This document shows, one piece after another, positions 11,310-21,842 of a stretch of 64,000 nucleotides of DNA. The DNA lies in the NCBI RefSeq assembly GCF_001592265.1, contig NZ_BCWP01000006.1, positions 61,299-125,298 on the forward strand, written 5' to 3'. Below the pieces are notes generated by a model. That model did no database searches, was not told the DNA's origin, and saw only the letters and a list, made by a program, of their open reading frames with translations. Position numbers and translations under genes: made by a program. This DNA comes from Curvibacter delicatus NBRC 14919. GTDB taxonomy: Bacteria; Pseudomonadota; Gammaproteobacteria; Burkholderiales; Burkholderiaceae_C. The stretch's first letter is position 1; each line of letters begins with the position of its first letter.

Positions 11310-12506
11310 ATGTCCATGTTTTCCGCCGTCGAAATGGCTCCCCGCGACCCCATCCTGGGTCTGAACGAGCAGTTCAACGCCGACACCAACCCCAACAAGG
11401 TCAACCTCGGCGTGGGTGTCTATTTCGACGACAACGGCAAGCTGCCGCTGCTGCAGTGCGTCCAGGCCGCCGAGAAGGCCATGATGGACAAGCCCACCGC
11501 CCGCGGCTACCTGCCGATCGACGGCATTGCGGCCTATGACGCCGCAGTCAAGGGGCTGGTGTTCGGCGCCGAGTCCGAGCCGGTGAAAAGCGGCCGTGTC
11601 GCCACCGTGCAGGGCATCGGCGGCACCGGCGGCCTGAAGATCGGCGCCGATTTCCTGAAGAAGCTCAACCCCACAGCCAAGGTGCTGATCTCCGACCCGA
11701 GCTGGGAAAACCACCGCGCCCTGTTTACCAACGCCGGTTTCACGGTGGAGACCTACCGCTACTACGACGCGGCCAAGCGCGGCGTGGACTTTGACGGCAT
11801 GCTGGCCGACATCAACGCCGCCGCCCCGAGCACCATCGTGCTGCTGCACGCCTGCTGCCACAACCCGACCGGTTATGACATCACCGCCGCCCAGTGGGAC
11901 CAGGTGATCGCCGCCATCAAGGCCAAGAATCTGGTGTCCTTCCTCGACATGGCCTACCAGGGCTTCGGCAACGGCATTGCGGAAGACGGCGCCGTGATCG
12001 GCAAGTTCGTCGCCGCCGGCCTGGACTTTTTCGTCTCCACCTCGTTCTCCAAGAGCTTCAGCCTGTATGGCGAGCGCGTCGGGGCCTTGTCCGTGCTGTG
12101 CGCCAGCAAGGAAGAGGCCGACCGCGTGCTGAGCCAGCTCAAGATCGTGATCCGCACCAACTACAGCAACCCGCCCACCCACGGCGGCGCCGTGGTGGCG
12201 GCCGTGTTGAACAACCCCGAGCTGCGCGCCCTGTGGGAGAAGGAACTGGGCGAGATGCGCGTGCGCATCAAGGCCATGCGCCAGAAGTTGGTCGACGGCC
12301 TGAAGGCCGCCGGCGTGAAGCAAGACATGAGTTTCATCACTCAGCAGATCGGCATGTTCAGCTACTCGGGCCTGTCCAAGGACCAGATGGTGCGCCTGCG
12401 CAGCGAGTTCGGCGTCTACGGTACCGACACCGGCCGCATGTGCGTGGCCGCGCTCAACAGCAAGAACATCGACTACGTCTGCCAGGCGATTGCCAAGGTG
12501 ATGTAA
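11310..12506 (+). CDS. Aspartate/aromatic amino acid aminotransferase (class I)
   Basis: 398 residues, matching the AspC/TyrB family of about 396-400. The PLP lysine sits in STSFSKSFSLYGERVG near residue 250, the cofactor-binding Asp in FLDMAYQGF, and the substrate arginine near the C-terminus in DTGRMCVAALN. N-terminal MFSAVEMAPRDPILGLNE is family typical. It transfers amino groups between aspartate or aromatic amino acids and 2-oxoglutarate. AspC versus TyrB preference cannot be read from the sequence. It is a single-gene unit closed by a terminator. Confidence 0.92.
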   Translation: MSMFSAVEMAPRDPILGLNEQFNADTNPNKVNLGVGVYFDDNGKLPLLQCVQAAEKAMMDKPTARGYLPIDGIAAYDAAVKGLVFGAESEPVKSGRVATVQGIGGTGGLKIGADFLKKLNPTAKVLISDPSWENHRALFTNAGFTVETYRYYDAAKRGVDFDGMLADINAAAPSTIVLLHACCHNPTGYDITAAQWDQVIAAIKAKNLVSFLDMAYQGFGNGIAEDGAVIGKFVAAGLDFFVSTSFSKSFSLYGERVGALSVLCASKEEADRVLSQLKIVIRTNYSNPPTHGGAVVAAVLNNPELRALWEKELGEMRVRIKAMRQKLVDGLKAAGVKQDMSFITQQIGMFSYSGLSKDQMVRLRSEFGVYGTDTGRMCVAALNSKNIDYVCQAIAKVM

Positions 12507-12528
12507 GCCGGTTCTGCCCGCACTTCAC

Positions 12529-12552
12529 AAGCCGCCTTCGGGCGGCTTTTTC
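12529..12552 (+). terminator. Intrinsic terminator of the aminotransferase gene
   Basis: AAGCCGCC and GGCGGCTT form an 8-bp stem around a TTCG tetraloop and run into TTTTT, 23 bp after the stop codon. Confidence 0.88.
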
Positions 12553-12630
12553 ATGGGCGCGACCAAACGGGTGCCTGTTCGCACCCGAGGAGCTGGCGCT
12601 CTTTCCCATGCTGGCTCAAGGGCCGGATTT

Positions 12631-12658
12631 AAGATCTATTTTTCATGGATCTTATAAT
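12631..12658 (+). promoter_or_regulatory. NsrR-like operator and -10 box upstream of ccoG paralogue 1
   Basis: The 23-bp site reads AAGATCTATTT, a central T, then TCATGGATCTT (12631-12653). It resembles the 11-1-11 NsrR consensus with AAGATG/CATCTT outer arms, departing mainly at the inner positions. A perfect TATAAT overlaps its last base (12653-12658). A nitric-oxide-sensing repressor bound here would block the promoter. Assignment to NsrR is inference from the motif. Confidence 0.5.
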
Positions 12659-12775
12659 GACATCCGTCAAGAACGCCATGGGAATCGGTGCTGGCTGAGG
12701 CCGGCATGTCGCCCCTCGCGTGCTGCAATTTTTCCGCCCATGCCTGCCGGCCAGCACACCGGCCACATCAACACC

Positions 12776-14230
<1,455 letters not shown>

Positions 14231-14261
14231 AAGCAGGCAAAAACCGCGCACTGCCGGTGAC

Positions 14262-14292
14262 AAAAAAGCCGCCATCATCTGGCGGCTTTTTT
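14262..14292. terminator. Bidirectional intrinsic terminator
   Basis: AAAAAAGCCGCC and GGCGGCTTTTTT pair perfectly around ATCATCT, with T-tracts on both strands. It sits between the convergent ccoG and TM2-protein genes. Confidence 0.88.
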
Positions 14293-14307
14293 GTTGGGTT
14301 AGAAGTG

Positions 14308-14661
14308 CTACTCAACAGCCCCGAATTTCCGGTTGAACTCAGTCTCACTCATGACAAGGAGAAGAATGCCTTCAATAAATCCAATGATCGCGGGGATGAA
14401 AGTCCAACAGAACAGCAAGTACGCAATACCCCAAACTACACGCCCAAGATAGAACTTGTGTATCCCCAGCCCCCCTAAAAAGATCGCAAACAAGGCTGCA
14501 GCTAGCTTACTCTTACCATTAGGAGCGGTTGCAGAAAAGCTACTAGGGGTTGGCAACTGGCGGACTCCACACTTGGGGCATATCTCCGCTTTAGCTTTAA
14601 TGATCGCACCACACTCCGAGCAGAATTTTTCGTCGGCCGCCTTTTGAACCGCATTTGTCAT
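14308..14661 (-). CDS. TM2-domain protein with N-terminal zinc ribbon
   Basis: 117 residues. Residues 14-32 form a zinc ribbon with two CxxC pairs (CSECG and CPKCG). After a Pro/Ser linker comes a TM2 domain: KSKLAAALFAIFLGGLGIHKF, a short YLGRVVWGI turn and a second hydrophobic helix, ending with a charged tail. The ribosome site GGGAG precedes the ATG. TM2 proteins are small membrane proteins of unknown function. The gene is visibly less GC-rich than its neighbours and lies beside another such gene, suggesting recent acquisition of the pair. Confidence 0.75.
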   Translation of the reverse strand: MTNAVQKAADEKFCSECGAIIKAKAEICPKCGVRQLPTPSSFSATAPNGKSKLAAALFAIFLGGLGIHKFYLGRVVWGIAYLLFCWTFIPAIIGFIEGILLLVMSETEFNRKFGAVE

Positions 14662-14790
14662 CTTTACTCCCTGAAAAACAAATCTTTTTGGACGAATCTA
14701 TGAATCATTCCGCAATGGGGTCGGGTGCATTCACCTCCGAATGGAGAACCATGAGGGAAGCTTAAGTTGAATATCCCGACGCCGCGCAAA

Positions 14791-15789
14791 TTAACGAGAG
14801 ATCATCCGCGCATCGACCCAGCCAGCACCCTTCTCGGCCTGCACCTCCAAAAGCCCATCTTTCTCGCCAAGAATGACGACCTCTTCATCCTTGGTCAACT
14901 TATAGACGACAGCTTTACGCTCATACGATCTGAAGACCGAAATGCCACCAATTTTGGCTCGCCCTACATCCCCGCCTCGAACTGAATTGGCAGTCGAATT
15001 GCGGCCGGCTGCAGCGACGCCAAGAGACGCATTGTCGCGAGCCAACTCAGGGTTATTTCTAACTGTCGTGACGAGCTGGTTGTATGCATCCAAAAACGCC
15101 ATTGCAACAACCTTGCCCTCCGCTGTGTTTTCATATGCGCCGAGACCGAGACTGCCACCAGCCATACCAAGCGCACCGCCAAGACCGAAATCAGTCGCCT
15201 CGGATGAGCCTGTCGCAGCCGCAACCTGCAAGCTGCTGCGCGTATCCGCCATGGTGAGCGTAACCTGTGAAGACTTGAATTTGATAGCTCCGCCAACGAC
15301 GGCGCCAACTGGGCCAAGCAATCCGCCGAGGAAACCACCGACACCTCCCGCATTATTGTTTTTGAACATGATGTCCGGGGTCATTACATAGTCGGCAGTA
15401 ACCATCTGGCCTTTGCCGATATTCTGATTGGTGCGCAACTGTCCGCCTTCTTGTAGGGCGCGCTCCTGCATCAGGTTCTGCATACCAATCCCTCGCTCGA
15501 CAACTGCAAAGCATCCAGATTGCTGAACAATGATGCGAATCATCTGGGTCGGCGACGGCAACGAGTACTGAGATAACGCCTTCATCATGTAATCTTGCGG
15601 TTCGACAACAGCCAAGGTGCCGAGCTTTCTGGAACAACGCTCTAACGATTTAGTAGCATTCGCACCGCCACCTTCTGCGCTTGCACCCCCTGTAATCTCG
15701 CTGCCTCCTTTACCCATAGTTTGCGCGTTAGCCAACGCAACAAATGCCATGCTAGCCAGCAGCAAAAGCAGCTTTTCTATTAAACGCAT
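14791..15789 (-). CDS. Exported CsgG/HfaB-like protein with C-terminal SH3-like domain
   Basis: 332 residues with a strong GGAGG ribosome site. A Sec signal peptide (KLLLLLASMAFVALANA, cleavage before QT) is present, without the lipobox cysteine usual in CsgG. The body has CsgG-like features: LGTLAVVEPQDYMMKALSQY, FAVVERGIGMQNLMQERALQ, TADYVMTPDIMFK, a Gly-rich loop and AFLDAYNQLV. The last ~55 residues (SVFRSYERKAVVYKLTKDEE to WVDARMISR) look like a bacterial SH3 domain. The family builds outer-membrane secretion channels for curli or holdfast polymers. No curli subunit or holdfast gene is nearby, so the role is open. It is less GC-rich than the surrounding genes. Confidence 0.65.
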   Translation of the reverse strand: MRLIEKLLLLLASMAFVALANAQTMGKGGSEITGGASAEGGGANATKSLERCSRKLGTLAVVEPQDYMMKALSQYSLPSPTQMIRIIVQQSGCFAVVERGIGMQNLMQERALQEGGQLRTNQNIGKGQMVTADYVMTPDIMFKNNNAGGVGGFLGGLLGPVGAVVGGAIKFKSSQVTLTMADTRSSLQVAAATGSSEATDFGLGGALGMAGGSLGLGAYENTAEGKVVAMAFLDAYNQLVTTVRNNPELARDNASLGVAAAGRNSTANSVRGGDVGRAKIGGISVFRSYERKAVVYKLTKDEEVVILGEKDGLLEVQAEKGAGWVDARMISR

Positions 15790-15901
15790 CCAAATCCTCC
15801 GTGAATAAATTTAATTAATCGCAACTGCAACTATACGAAATAAATCTTAGTGGTCTTCAGGAGACAAACGTGCCGCTCAAGCAGTTGTCTGAGGTGCCTT
15901 C

Positions 15902-16270
15902 TCAGTCCATATCAAAGTGCGCCCTAAACGCTTGACAGAACTGCTCACGGCCGCTGAGTGACAAGGTCACCGTATGGCGCGGCGCGCCCGCCGCGGCGAG
16001 CTGGCTGCTGAACTTGCCCGTCACGTCGTCGTACTGGAGGGACTCATGGGCGGTCCATTCCTGCTGCCCTTCCAGGTTGTAGTCCCACTCACCGCCTTCG
16101 TCCAGCGGCGCGCGCACGTCAGGGAAGGCTGTGTAAGCCCAATCCAGCACCCGCGCGATCTCGGCGCGCACAGCGGCGACGTGCTGGGGTGCCGTCGAGG
16201 CCATGGCATCGAAGGTCCCGATGCCCTGCTCGTCTTCGCTGTAGTCGAAGTCCAGGTAATGCAGGCTCAT
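15902..16270 (-). CDS. Conserved hypothetical protein (122 aa)
   Basis: Begins MSLHYLDFDYSEDEQGIGTFDAMAS. It is acidic, with Trp-containing segments (VLDWAYTAF, EWDYNLEGQQEWTAHESL) and ends LSGREQFCQAFRAHFDMD. No signal peptide or membrane segment. The frame is open further upstream to 16411, but that part overlaps the neighbouring gene. The compact layout with the DUF6172-like gene (25 bp upstream) suggests co-transcription. I do not recognise a function. Confidence 0.65.
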   Translation of the reverse strand: MSLHYLDFDYSEDEQGIGTFDAMASTAPQHVAAVRAEIARVLDWAYTAFPDVRAPLDEGGEWDYNLEGQQEWTAHESLQYDDVTGKFSSQLAAAGAPRHTVTLSLSGREQFCQAFRAHFDMD

Positions 16271-16295
16271 GGCTGTGCCGTGCTGGCGCCCAGGT

Positions 16296-16616
16296 TCAGG
16301 CTTGAGCCTGTTCTTCACCAGCAGCCAGAGCGGGCCTGGCTTTGCGATGACCGTGCTTGGGCAAGACCTCGACGTAGAGGGCGCCTGCGCCCTCTTTGGC
16401 GGCGACATCAATCTGCTCGATCAGGTTGCCGAAATGGACCGGGGCAGCCGTCTCGGCGCTGAGACCGAACTTGCAATCGAAGTCCCAGAAGTCCACGCCT
16501 TCGGGCAGGGCCGTGCGGCGCTGACGTTTGGCGTATTTGCGGATGTCGTGCTTGACGGCGTCAAGCAGGCGGTCGCGGTTTTTGCCCTCGATGTTGAGCT
16601 GGTAGGTTTTGCGCAC
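16296..16616 (-). CDS. DUF6172-like small protein
   Basis: 106 residues from a GTG codon at 16616 (RKTYQLNIEGKNRDRLLDAV). The core KHDIRKYAKRQRRTALPEGVD followed by FWDFDCKFG is what I recall from DUF6172 proteins, whose function is unknown. The middle is basic and the C-terminus rich in Ala/Glu. It is divergent from rhlE and precedes the 122-aa gene. No ATG is available at a suitable place, so the GTG start is by elimination. Confidence 0.65.
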   Translation of the reverse strand: MRKTYQLNIEGKNRDRLLDAVKHDIRKYAKRQRRTALPEGVDFWDFDCKFGLSAETAAPVHFGNLIEQIDVAAKEGAGALYVEVLPKHGHRKARPALAAGEEQAQA

Positions 16617-16716
16617 GATGGGCCTTTGGAAATTTCGCGGGGGCTCGATTATCGTCGCCTACGGAGGCAGCGGCTCGGGAGCGCTTAAACTGGGCGCCCC
16701 TAACGAGCATCCGTTC

Positions 16717-17952
<1,236 letters not shown>

Positions 17953-17970
17953 CCACTTTCCTTCACTCGC

Positions 17971-18708
17971 ATGCCTGATTTCCTCACCTTGCTGGTGGCT
18001 GAGCCTATCATCACCATCGCCTACGTGGTCTTCGGCCTGGTGGGCTTTGGCTCCACGCTGGTGAGTGCGCCACTGCTGGCGCACCTGCTGCCCGTTTCCA
18101 CCGTGGTGCCCACCTTGGCGCTGACAGACATGATTGCCTCCTGGTCCAACGGCTGGCGTCTGAGCCAGCACGTGGCACGGCGTGAACTGGTCCGGCTGGT
18201 GCCGGCGCTGTTTGCCGGCAGTGCCCTGGGGGCCTGGCTGCTGTTCACGCTGCCGGTCAAGCTGCTGATGCCACTGCTGGGCGCCTTCGTGGTGCTGTAC
18301 GCGCTCAACGGCTTGCGGCCGAAAGCCGCGCCCTCGCCGATCTCGCCGCGCTGGGCCTGGTGGTACGGTAGCGTGGGTGGCGTGTTCAGCGCGCTGTTCG
18401 GTGCCGGTGGCTGGGTCTACTCGGTCTACCTGCTGCGCCGGCTGGACGAGCCGCAACAGATCCGCGCCACGCAAACAGCAGTGCTGATGTTCAGTTCGGT
18501 GGTGCGGGTGGCCCTGTTCCTGCTGGCCGGGCGCCTGCTCGACCCGCAGTTGCTGTGGCTGGTACTGGCCCTGCTGCCGGCGGTGGGCCTGGGCCTCTTT
18601 GTTGGCCACCACATCAGCCTGCGGCTGGACCGCCGGCGTTTCCTGCTGCTGTTGCACAGCGTGCTGCTGCTCACCGGCAGCAGCCTGCTGTTGCGCTCGT
18701 TGATTTAA
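17971..18708 (+). CDS. TauE/SafE family membrane permease
   Basis: 245 residues with about seven to eight hydrophobic segments. The pattern VVFGLVGFGSTLVSAPLLAHLLP near the N-terminus and SVGGVFSALFGAGGWVYSVYLL in the middle are the two pseudo-symmetric halves of TauE/SafE proteins, which export or import sulfite, sulfoacetate and related anions. It probably shares a transcript with rhlE. Its last 4 bp overlap the convergent dioxygenase gene. Substrate unknown. Confidence 0.82.
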   Translation: MPDFLTLLVAEPIITIAYVVFGLVGFGSTLVSAPLLAHLLPVSTVVPTLALTDMIASWSNGWRLSQHVARRELVRLVPALFAGSALGAWLLFTLPVKLLMPLLGAFVVLYALNGLRPKAAPSPISPRWAWWYGSVGGVFSALFGAGGWVYSVYLLRRLDEPQQIRATQTAVLMFSSVVRVALFLLAGRLLDPQLLWLVLALLPAVGLGLFVGHHISLRLDRRRFLLLLHSVLLLTGSSLLLRSLI

Positions 18709-19625
18709 TCCCAGATCACCGAGCGCATCGAGATCGATGCCCCCTGGAACTTGGCGTTGAAGAACTGCGGTGCCTCTTTCGCGTCTGCCGCACCGGCGGC
18801 GTAGAGCAGCGGCAGGTAGTGGTCATAGGTCGGGTGCGCCATCTGCGCCACCTGGCCGAGCTGCTGGAAGTTCTGCAGCTCATCCAGCTTGCCCTGCGCA
18901 ATCTGCTCGCCAATGGTGCTGTCGAACTCGATGGCCCAGTCGTAAGCTTGGTCGTTCGACGCGCTGCGCTGCATGGTGCGCAGGTTGTGCACGATGTTGC
19001 CGCTACCCACGATCAGCACACCGCGCTCGCGCAGGCTCTTGAGTTGCTGGCCCAGCGCATAGTGCTCGGCCGGCGGGCGGCCATAGTCCATGCTGAGCTG
19101 GATGACCGGAATGTCGGCCTGGGGGAACATGGGTTTGAGCACCGCCCAGCTGCCATGGTCAAAGCCCCACTCGTGTTCATCCAGCCCCAGCGGGGCGTGG
19201 GTATGGGGCTGCTGCAGGCTGACCGCCAGGGCTTGCGCCACAGCCGGTGCGCCGGGGGCCGGATATTGCTGGTCGAACAGGGCTTGCGGGAAACCGCCAA
19301 AGTCGTGGATGGTTTTGGGCTGGGCCATGCCCGTCAGCCACCAGCCGCGCGTGATCCAGTGTGCCGAGATACAGAGGATGAGCTGGGGCTTGGGCCATTT
19401 TTTGCCGAACTCGCGCCCCAGGGCTTCCCATTGCGGCCGGAATTCGTTGTCCTCGATCACGTTCAGCGGGCTGCCGTGGCCGACAAACAGCACCGGCATG
19501 CGCGGGCTGGGCTGGAGATTCTGGAGCTGGGAGAGGCTGGCGGCCCCGGCAAAGGCGGTCATCTGGGTTCCGATCAAGGTGCTGGCGCTGCCGCTCAGGG
19601 CAGCCATAAAAGTACGGCGCTGCAT
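18705..19625 (-). CDS. 4,5-DOPA dioxygenase extradiol-like enzyme with Tat-type leader
   Basis: 306 residues. From residue ~43 it matches the LigB-type YgiD/DODA family: VLFVGHGSPLNVIEDNEF, CISAHWITRGWWLTG, DFGGFPQALFDQQYPAPG, EWGFDHGSWAVLKPMFP and GSGNIVHNLR, which hold the metal-binding histidines. The family cleaves catechol-type rings with non-heme Fe/Zn. The extra N-terminus MQRRTFMAALSGSASTLIGT followed by an AFAGA-type cleavage site looks like a twin-arginine signal, whereas YgiD is cytoplasmic. This suggests export of the folded metalloenzyme. Substrate unknown. Confidence 0.8.
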   Translation of the reverse strand: MQRRTFMAALSGSASTLIGTQMTAFAGAASLSQLQNLQPSPRMPVLFVGHGSPLNVIEDNEFRPQWEALGREFGKKWPKPQLILCISAHWITRGWWLTGMAQPKTIHDFGGFPQALFDQQYPAPGAPAVAQALAVSLQQPHTHAPLGLDEHEWGFDHGSWAVLKPMFPQADIPVIQLSMDYGRPPAEHYALGQQLKSLRERGVLIVGSGNIVHNLRTMQRSASNDQAYDWAIEFDSTIGEQIAQGKLDELQNFQQLGQVAQMAHPTYDHYLPLLYAAGAADAKEAPQFFNAKFQGASISMRSVIWD

Positions 19626-19751
19626 GTATTTTGACTTTCTTTGCCGGAAGGAGTCTGCGCCGGACGCTGAAGTTCCGCGCCAGCTAAGGGTTTTTATGGG
19701 GGGTAAACATCCGTGAAATTACGCAAGCGGACTTCGGTCACTGCTGATATA

Positions 19752-19765
19752 TTGCACTGCAGCAA
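19752..19765 (+). promoter_or_regulatory. Candidate PhaR-type operator upstream of phaZ
   Basis: TTGCACTGCAGCAA is a near-palindrome 23 bp before the phaZ start. TGC/GCA-rich palindromes of this type occur upstream of phasin and PHB genes and are bound by PhaR. The assignment rests on the motif and the downstream gene. Confidence 0.35.
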
Positions 19766-19788
19766 ATCCTTTTGGAAGCGAGTCCGCC

Positions 19789-21132
19789 ATGCTTTACCAG
19801 CTCTATGAATCCCAGCGCACGCTGATGGAGCCTTTCTCCGATCTGGCACAAACCGCGGCCAAGGCCTTCAACAACCCGCTGCTGCCCTGGGGCCAGCTGC
19901 CCTTTGCCCAGCGTGTTGCGGCCGGCTACGACCTGATGCACCGCCTGGGCAAAGACTACGAAAAGCCGGAGTTCGGCATCCGCACCGTGGGGGTGGACGG
20001 CGTGAACGTCGCGATCCACGAGCGCGTGGAAATGAGCAAACCCTTCTGCGAACTGCGCCGCTTCAAGCGTTTTTCGGACGATCCGGCCACGCTGACCAAG
20101 CTCAAGGGCCAGCCGGTGGTGCTGATCGTGGCGCCGCTGTCGGGCCATTACGCCACGCTGCTGCGCGACACCGTGCGCACCATGCTGAAAGACCACAAGG
20201 TCTACATCACCGACTGGAAAAACGCGCGCCTGGTGCCGCTGTCCGAGGGTGAGTTCCACCTGGACGACTACGTGAACTACGTGCAGGACTTCATCCGCTA
20301 CCTGCAACAAGCCTATGGCAACTGCCACGTGATGAGCGTGTGCCAGCCCACGGTACCGGTGCTGGCTGCCGTCTCGCTGATGGCCAGCCGCGGCGAGAAG
20401 ACACCGTTGACCATGACCATGATGGGCGGCCCGATCGATGCCCGCAAGTCGCCCACGGCGGTGAACAACCTGGCCATGAACAAGAGCCACAGCTGGTTCG
20501 AGCACAACGTGATCTACCGCGTGCCGAGCAACTTCCCCGGTGCCGGCCGGCGCGTTTACCCCGGCTTCATGCAGCATGCCGGTTTCGTCGCCATGAACCC
20601 GGACCACCACGCCAAGAGCCACTACGACTACTTCCAGCACCTCATCAAGGGCGACGACGCCAGCGCCGAAGCGCACCGCCAGTTCTACGACGAGTACAAC
20701 GCCGTGCTCGACATGGATGCCGACTACTACCTGGAGACCATCAAGACCGTGTTCCAGGACTTCAGCCTGGTGCAGGGCACCTGGGACGTGAAGAACGCGC
20801 AGGGCCAGCTGGAGCGCGTGAAGCCGCAGGACATCAAGACCACAGCGCTGCTGTCGGTCGAAGGCGAGCTGGACGACATCTCCGGCTCGGGCCAGACCGA
20901 GGCGGTGCACACCATCTGCCAAGGGGTGCCGAAGCAGCTGCAAAGGCATCTGGAGGCCAAGGGGGCCGGCCACTACGGCATCTTCTCGGGCCGGCGCTGG
21001 CGCGAGATCGTCTACCCGGCGGTGAAGGCCTTCATCCTGGAACACAACAAACCGCTCGCAGCCTCCGGCCCGGCGTCCAGGACCAGCGCCAAAAAACCGG
21101 CGGTGCGCAAGGCTGCTGCCAAAGCGGCGTGA
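19789..21132 (+). CDS. phaZ: Intracellular poly(3-hydroxybutyrate) depolymerase
   Basis: 447 residues. It starts [18 protein letters not shown] as in the PhaZa1 family. The segment [17 protein letters not shown] carries the catalytic Cys that replaces the lipase-box Ser. [17 protein letters not shown] holds the acid residue, and [15 protein letters not shown] the catalytic His. The C-terminus has an added Lys/Ala-rich tail ([16 protein letters not shown]), which might bind DNA or granule surface; that is inference. It mobilises stored PHB from granules. rsxB follows after 23 bp. Confidence 0.92.
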   Translation: MLYQLYESQRTLMEPFSDLAQTAAKAFNNPLLPWGQLPFAQRVAAGYDLMHRLGKDYEKPEFGIRTVGVDGVNVAIHERVEMSKPFCELRRFKRFSDDPATLTKLKGQPVVLIVAPLSGHYATLLRDTVRTMLKDHKVYITDWKNARLVPLSEGEFHLDDYVNYVQDFIRYLQQAYGNCHVMSVCQPTVPVLAAVSLMASRGEKTPLTMTMMGGPIDARKSPTAVNNLAMNKSHSWFEHNVIYRVPSNFPGAGRRVYPGFMQHAGFVAMNPDHHAKSHYDYFQHLIKGDDASAEAHRQFYDEYNAVLDMDADYYLETIKTVFQDFSLVQGTWDVKNAQGQLERVKPQDIKTTALLSVEGELDDISGSGQTEAVHTICQGVPKQLQRHLEAKGAGHYGIFSGRRWREIVYPAVKAFILEHNKPLAASGPASRTSAKKPAVRKAAAKAA

Positions 21133-21155
21133 GCATCGGCCGGATAATCGGCCCC

Positions 21156-21815
21156 ATGTCTGCAACTGCCGACCAGATTCTCGACGCCCTGCCCCAGACC
21201 CAATGCACCCGCTGCGGCTACCCGGACTGCGCCGGTTACGCGCAGGCCATAGCAGCCGGCAAGGCGCCCATCAACCAGTGCCCGCCCGGTGGTGCCGAGG
21301 GCATCGCGCGGCTGGCACGGCTCACGGGCCAGCCTGAAGCCCCACTGAATCCCGACTTCGGCCTGGAAGGCCCGCTCACCGTGGCGGTGATCGACGAAGA
21401 CTGGTGCATCGGCTGCACGCTGTGCATCAAGGCCTGCCCGACCGACGCCATCCTCGGCAGCAACAAGCTGATGCACACCGTGATCGAACCGCACTGCACC
21501 GGCTGCGAGTTGTGCATTCCGGTCTGCCCGGTGGACTGCATCCGGCTGGAAAACGTCAGCGGTGAGCGCACCGGTTGGGCCGCCTGGTCACCGGCGCAAG
21601 CGGCCACCGCCCGCAAGCGCTATGAATTTCATAGCTTCTGGCGCAAGCGGGACAAGGCCGAGCACGATCAAAAGCTTGAAGAAAAAGCGAAGATGAAGCT
21701 GGCCGACCTGGGTGCCCATTCGCTGCACACCGACCCGGCCGTGCTGGACAAGAAGCGCGCCGTGATCGAGGCAGCGCTGGCGCGCGCCCGGGCGCGGCGC
21801 GAAGGCGGCGCCTAG
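21156..21815 (+). CDS. rsxB: RnfB/RsxB-like ferredoxin without membrane anchor
   Basis: 219 residues. The N-terminal Fe-S domain is [18 protein letters not shown] with the fourth Cys in NQCPPGG. Two [4Fe-4S] motifs follow: [12 protein letters not shown] and [12 protein letters not shown]. Rnf/Rsx B subunits usually begin with a membrane helix; this one starts directly with the Fe-S domain. No other rnf subunit is adjacent, so it probably serves as a soluble electron carrier. The Lys/Arg-rich C-terminal extension includes [11 protein letters not shown], encoded by a copy of the dispersed repeat. Confidence 0.82.
   Translation: MSATADQILDALPQTQCTRCGYPDCAGYAQAIAAGKAPINQCPPGGAEGIARLARLTGQPEAPLNPDFGLEGPLTVAVIDEDWCIGCTLCIKACPTDAILGSNKLMHTVIEPHCTGCELCIPVCPVDCIRLENVSGERTGWAAWSPAQAATARKRYEFHSFWRKRDKAEHDQKLEEKAKMKLADLGAHSLHTDPAVLDKKRAVIEAALARARARREGGA
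21613..21648. repeat. Dispersed palindromic repeat, copy 3 (inside rsxB)
   Basis: GCTATGA-ATT-TCATAGC (21619-21635) is a perfect 7-bp palindrome with a 3-bp centre, flanked by CGCAAGC on the left and TTCTGGCGCAAGC on the right. It is translated in frame near the rsxB C-terminus. Confidence 0.65.
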
Positions 21816-21842
21816 GGCCGCCCGCTTGCCCGATACCGCGCC

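Noticed and set aside
12657..12698. Possible 13-codon leader peptide after the NsrR-like site
   Set aside because: Its ATG overlaps the TATAAT box, so it would lie upstream of the transcription start.
11894..12775. N-terminal extension of the first ccoG frame over the aminotransferase gene
   Set aside because: The extension overlaps a certain gene and its terminator. CcoG similarity begins at 12776.
16617..16716. Extra N-terminus for rhlE
   Set aside because: The added 36 residues are Gly/Ser-rich without family match and lie over the divergent promoter of the DUF6172-like gene.
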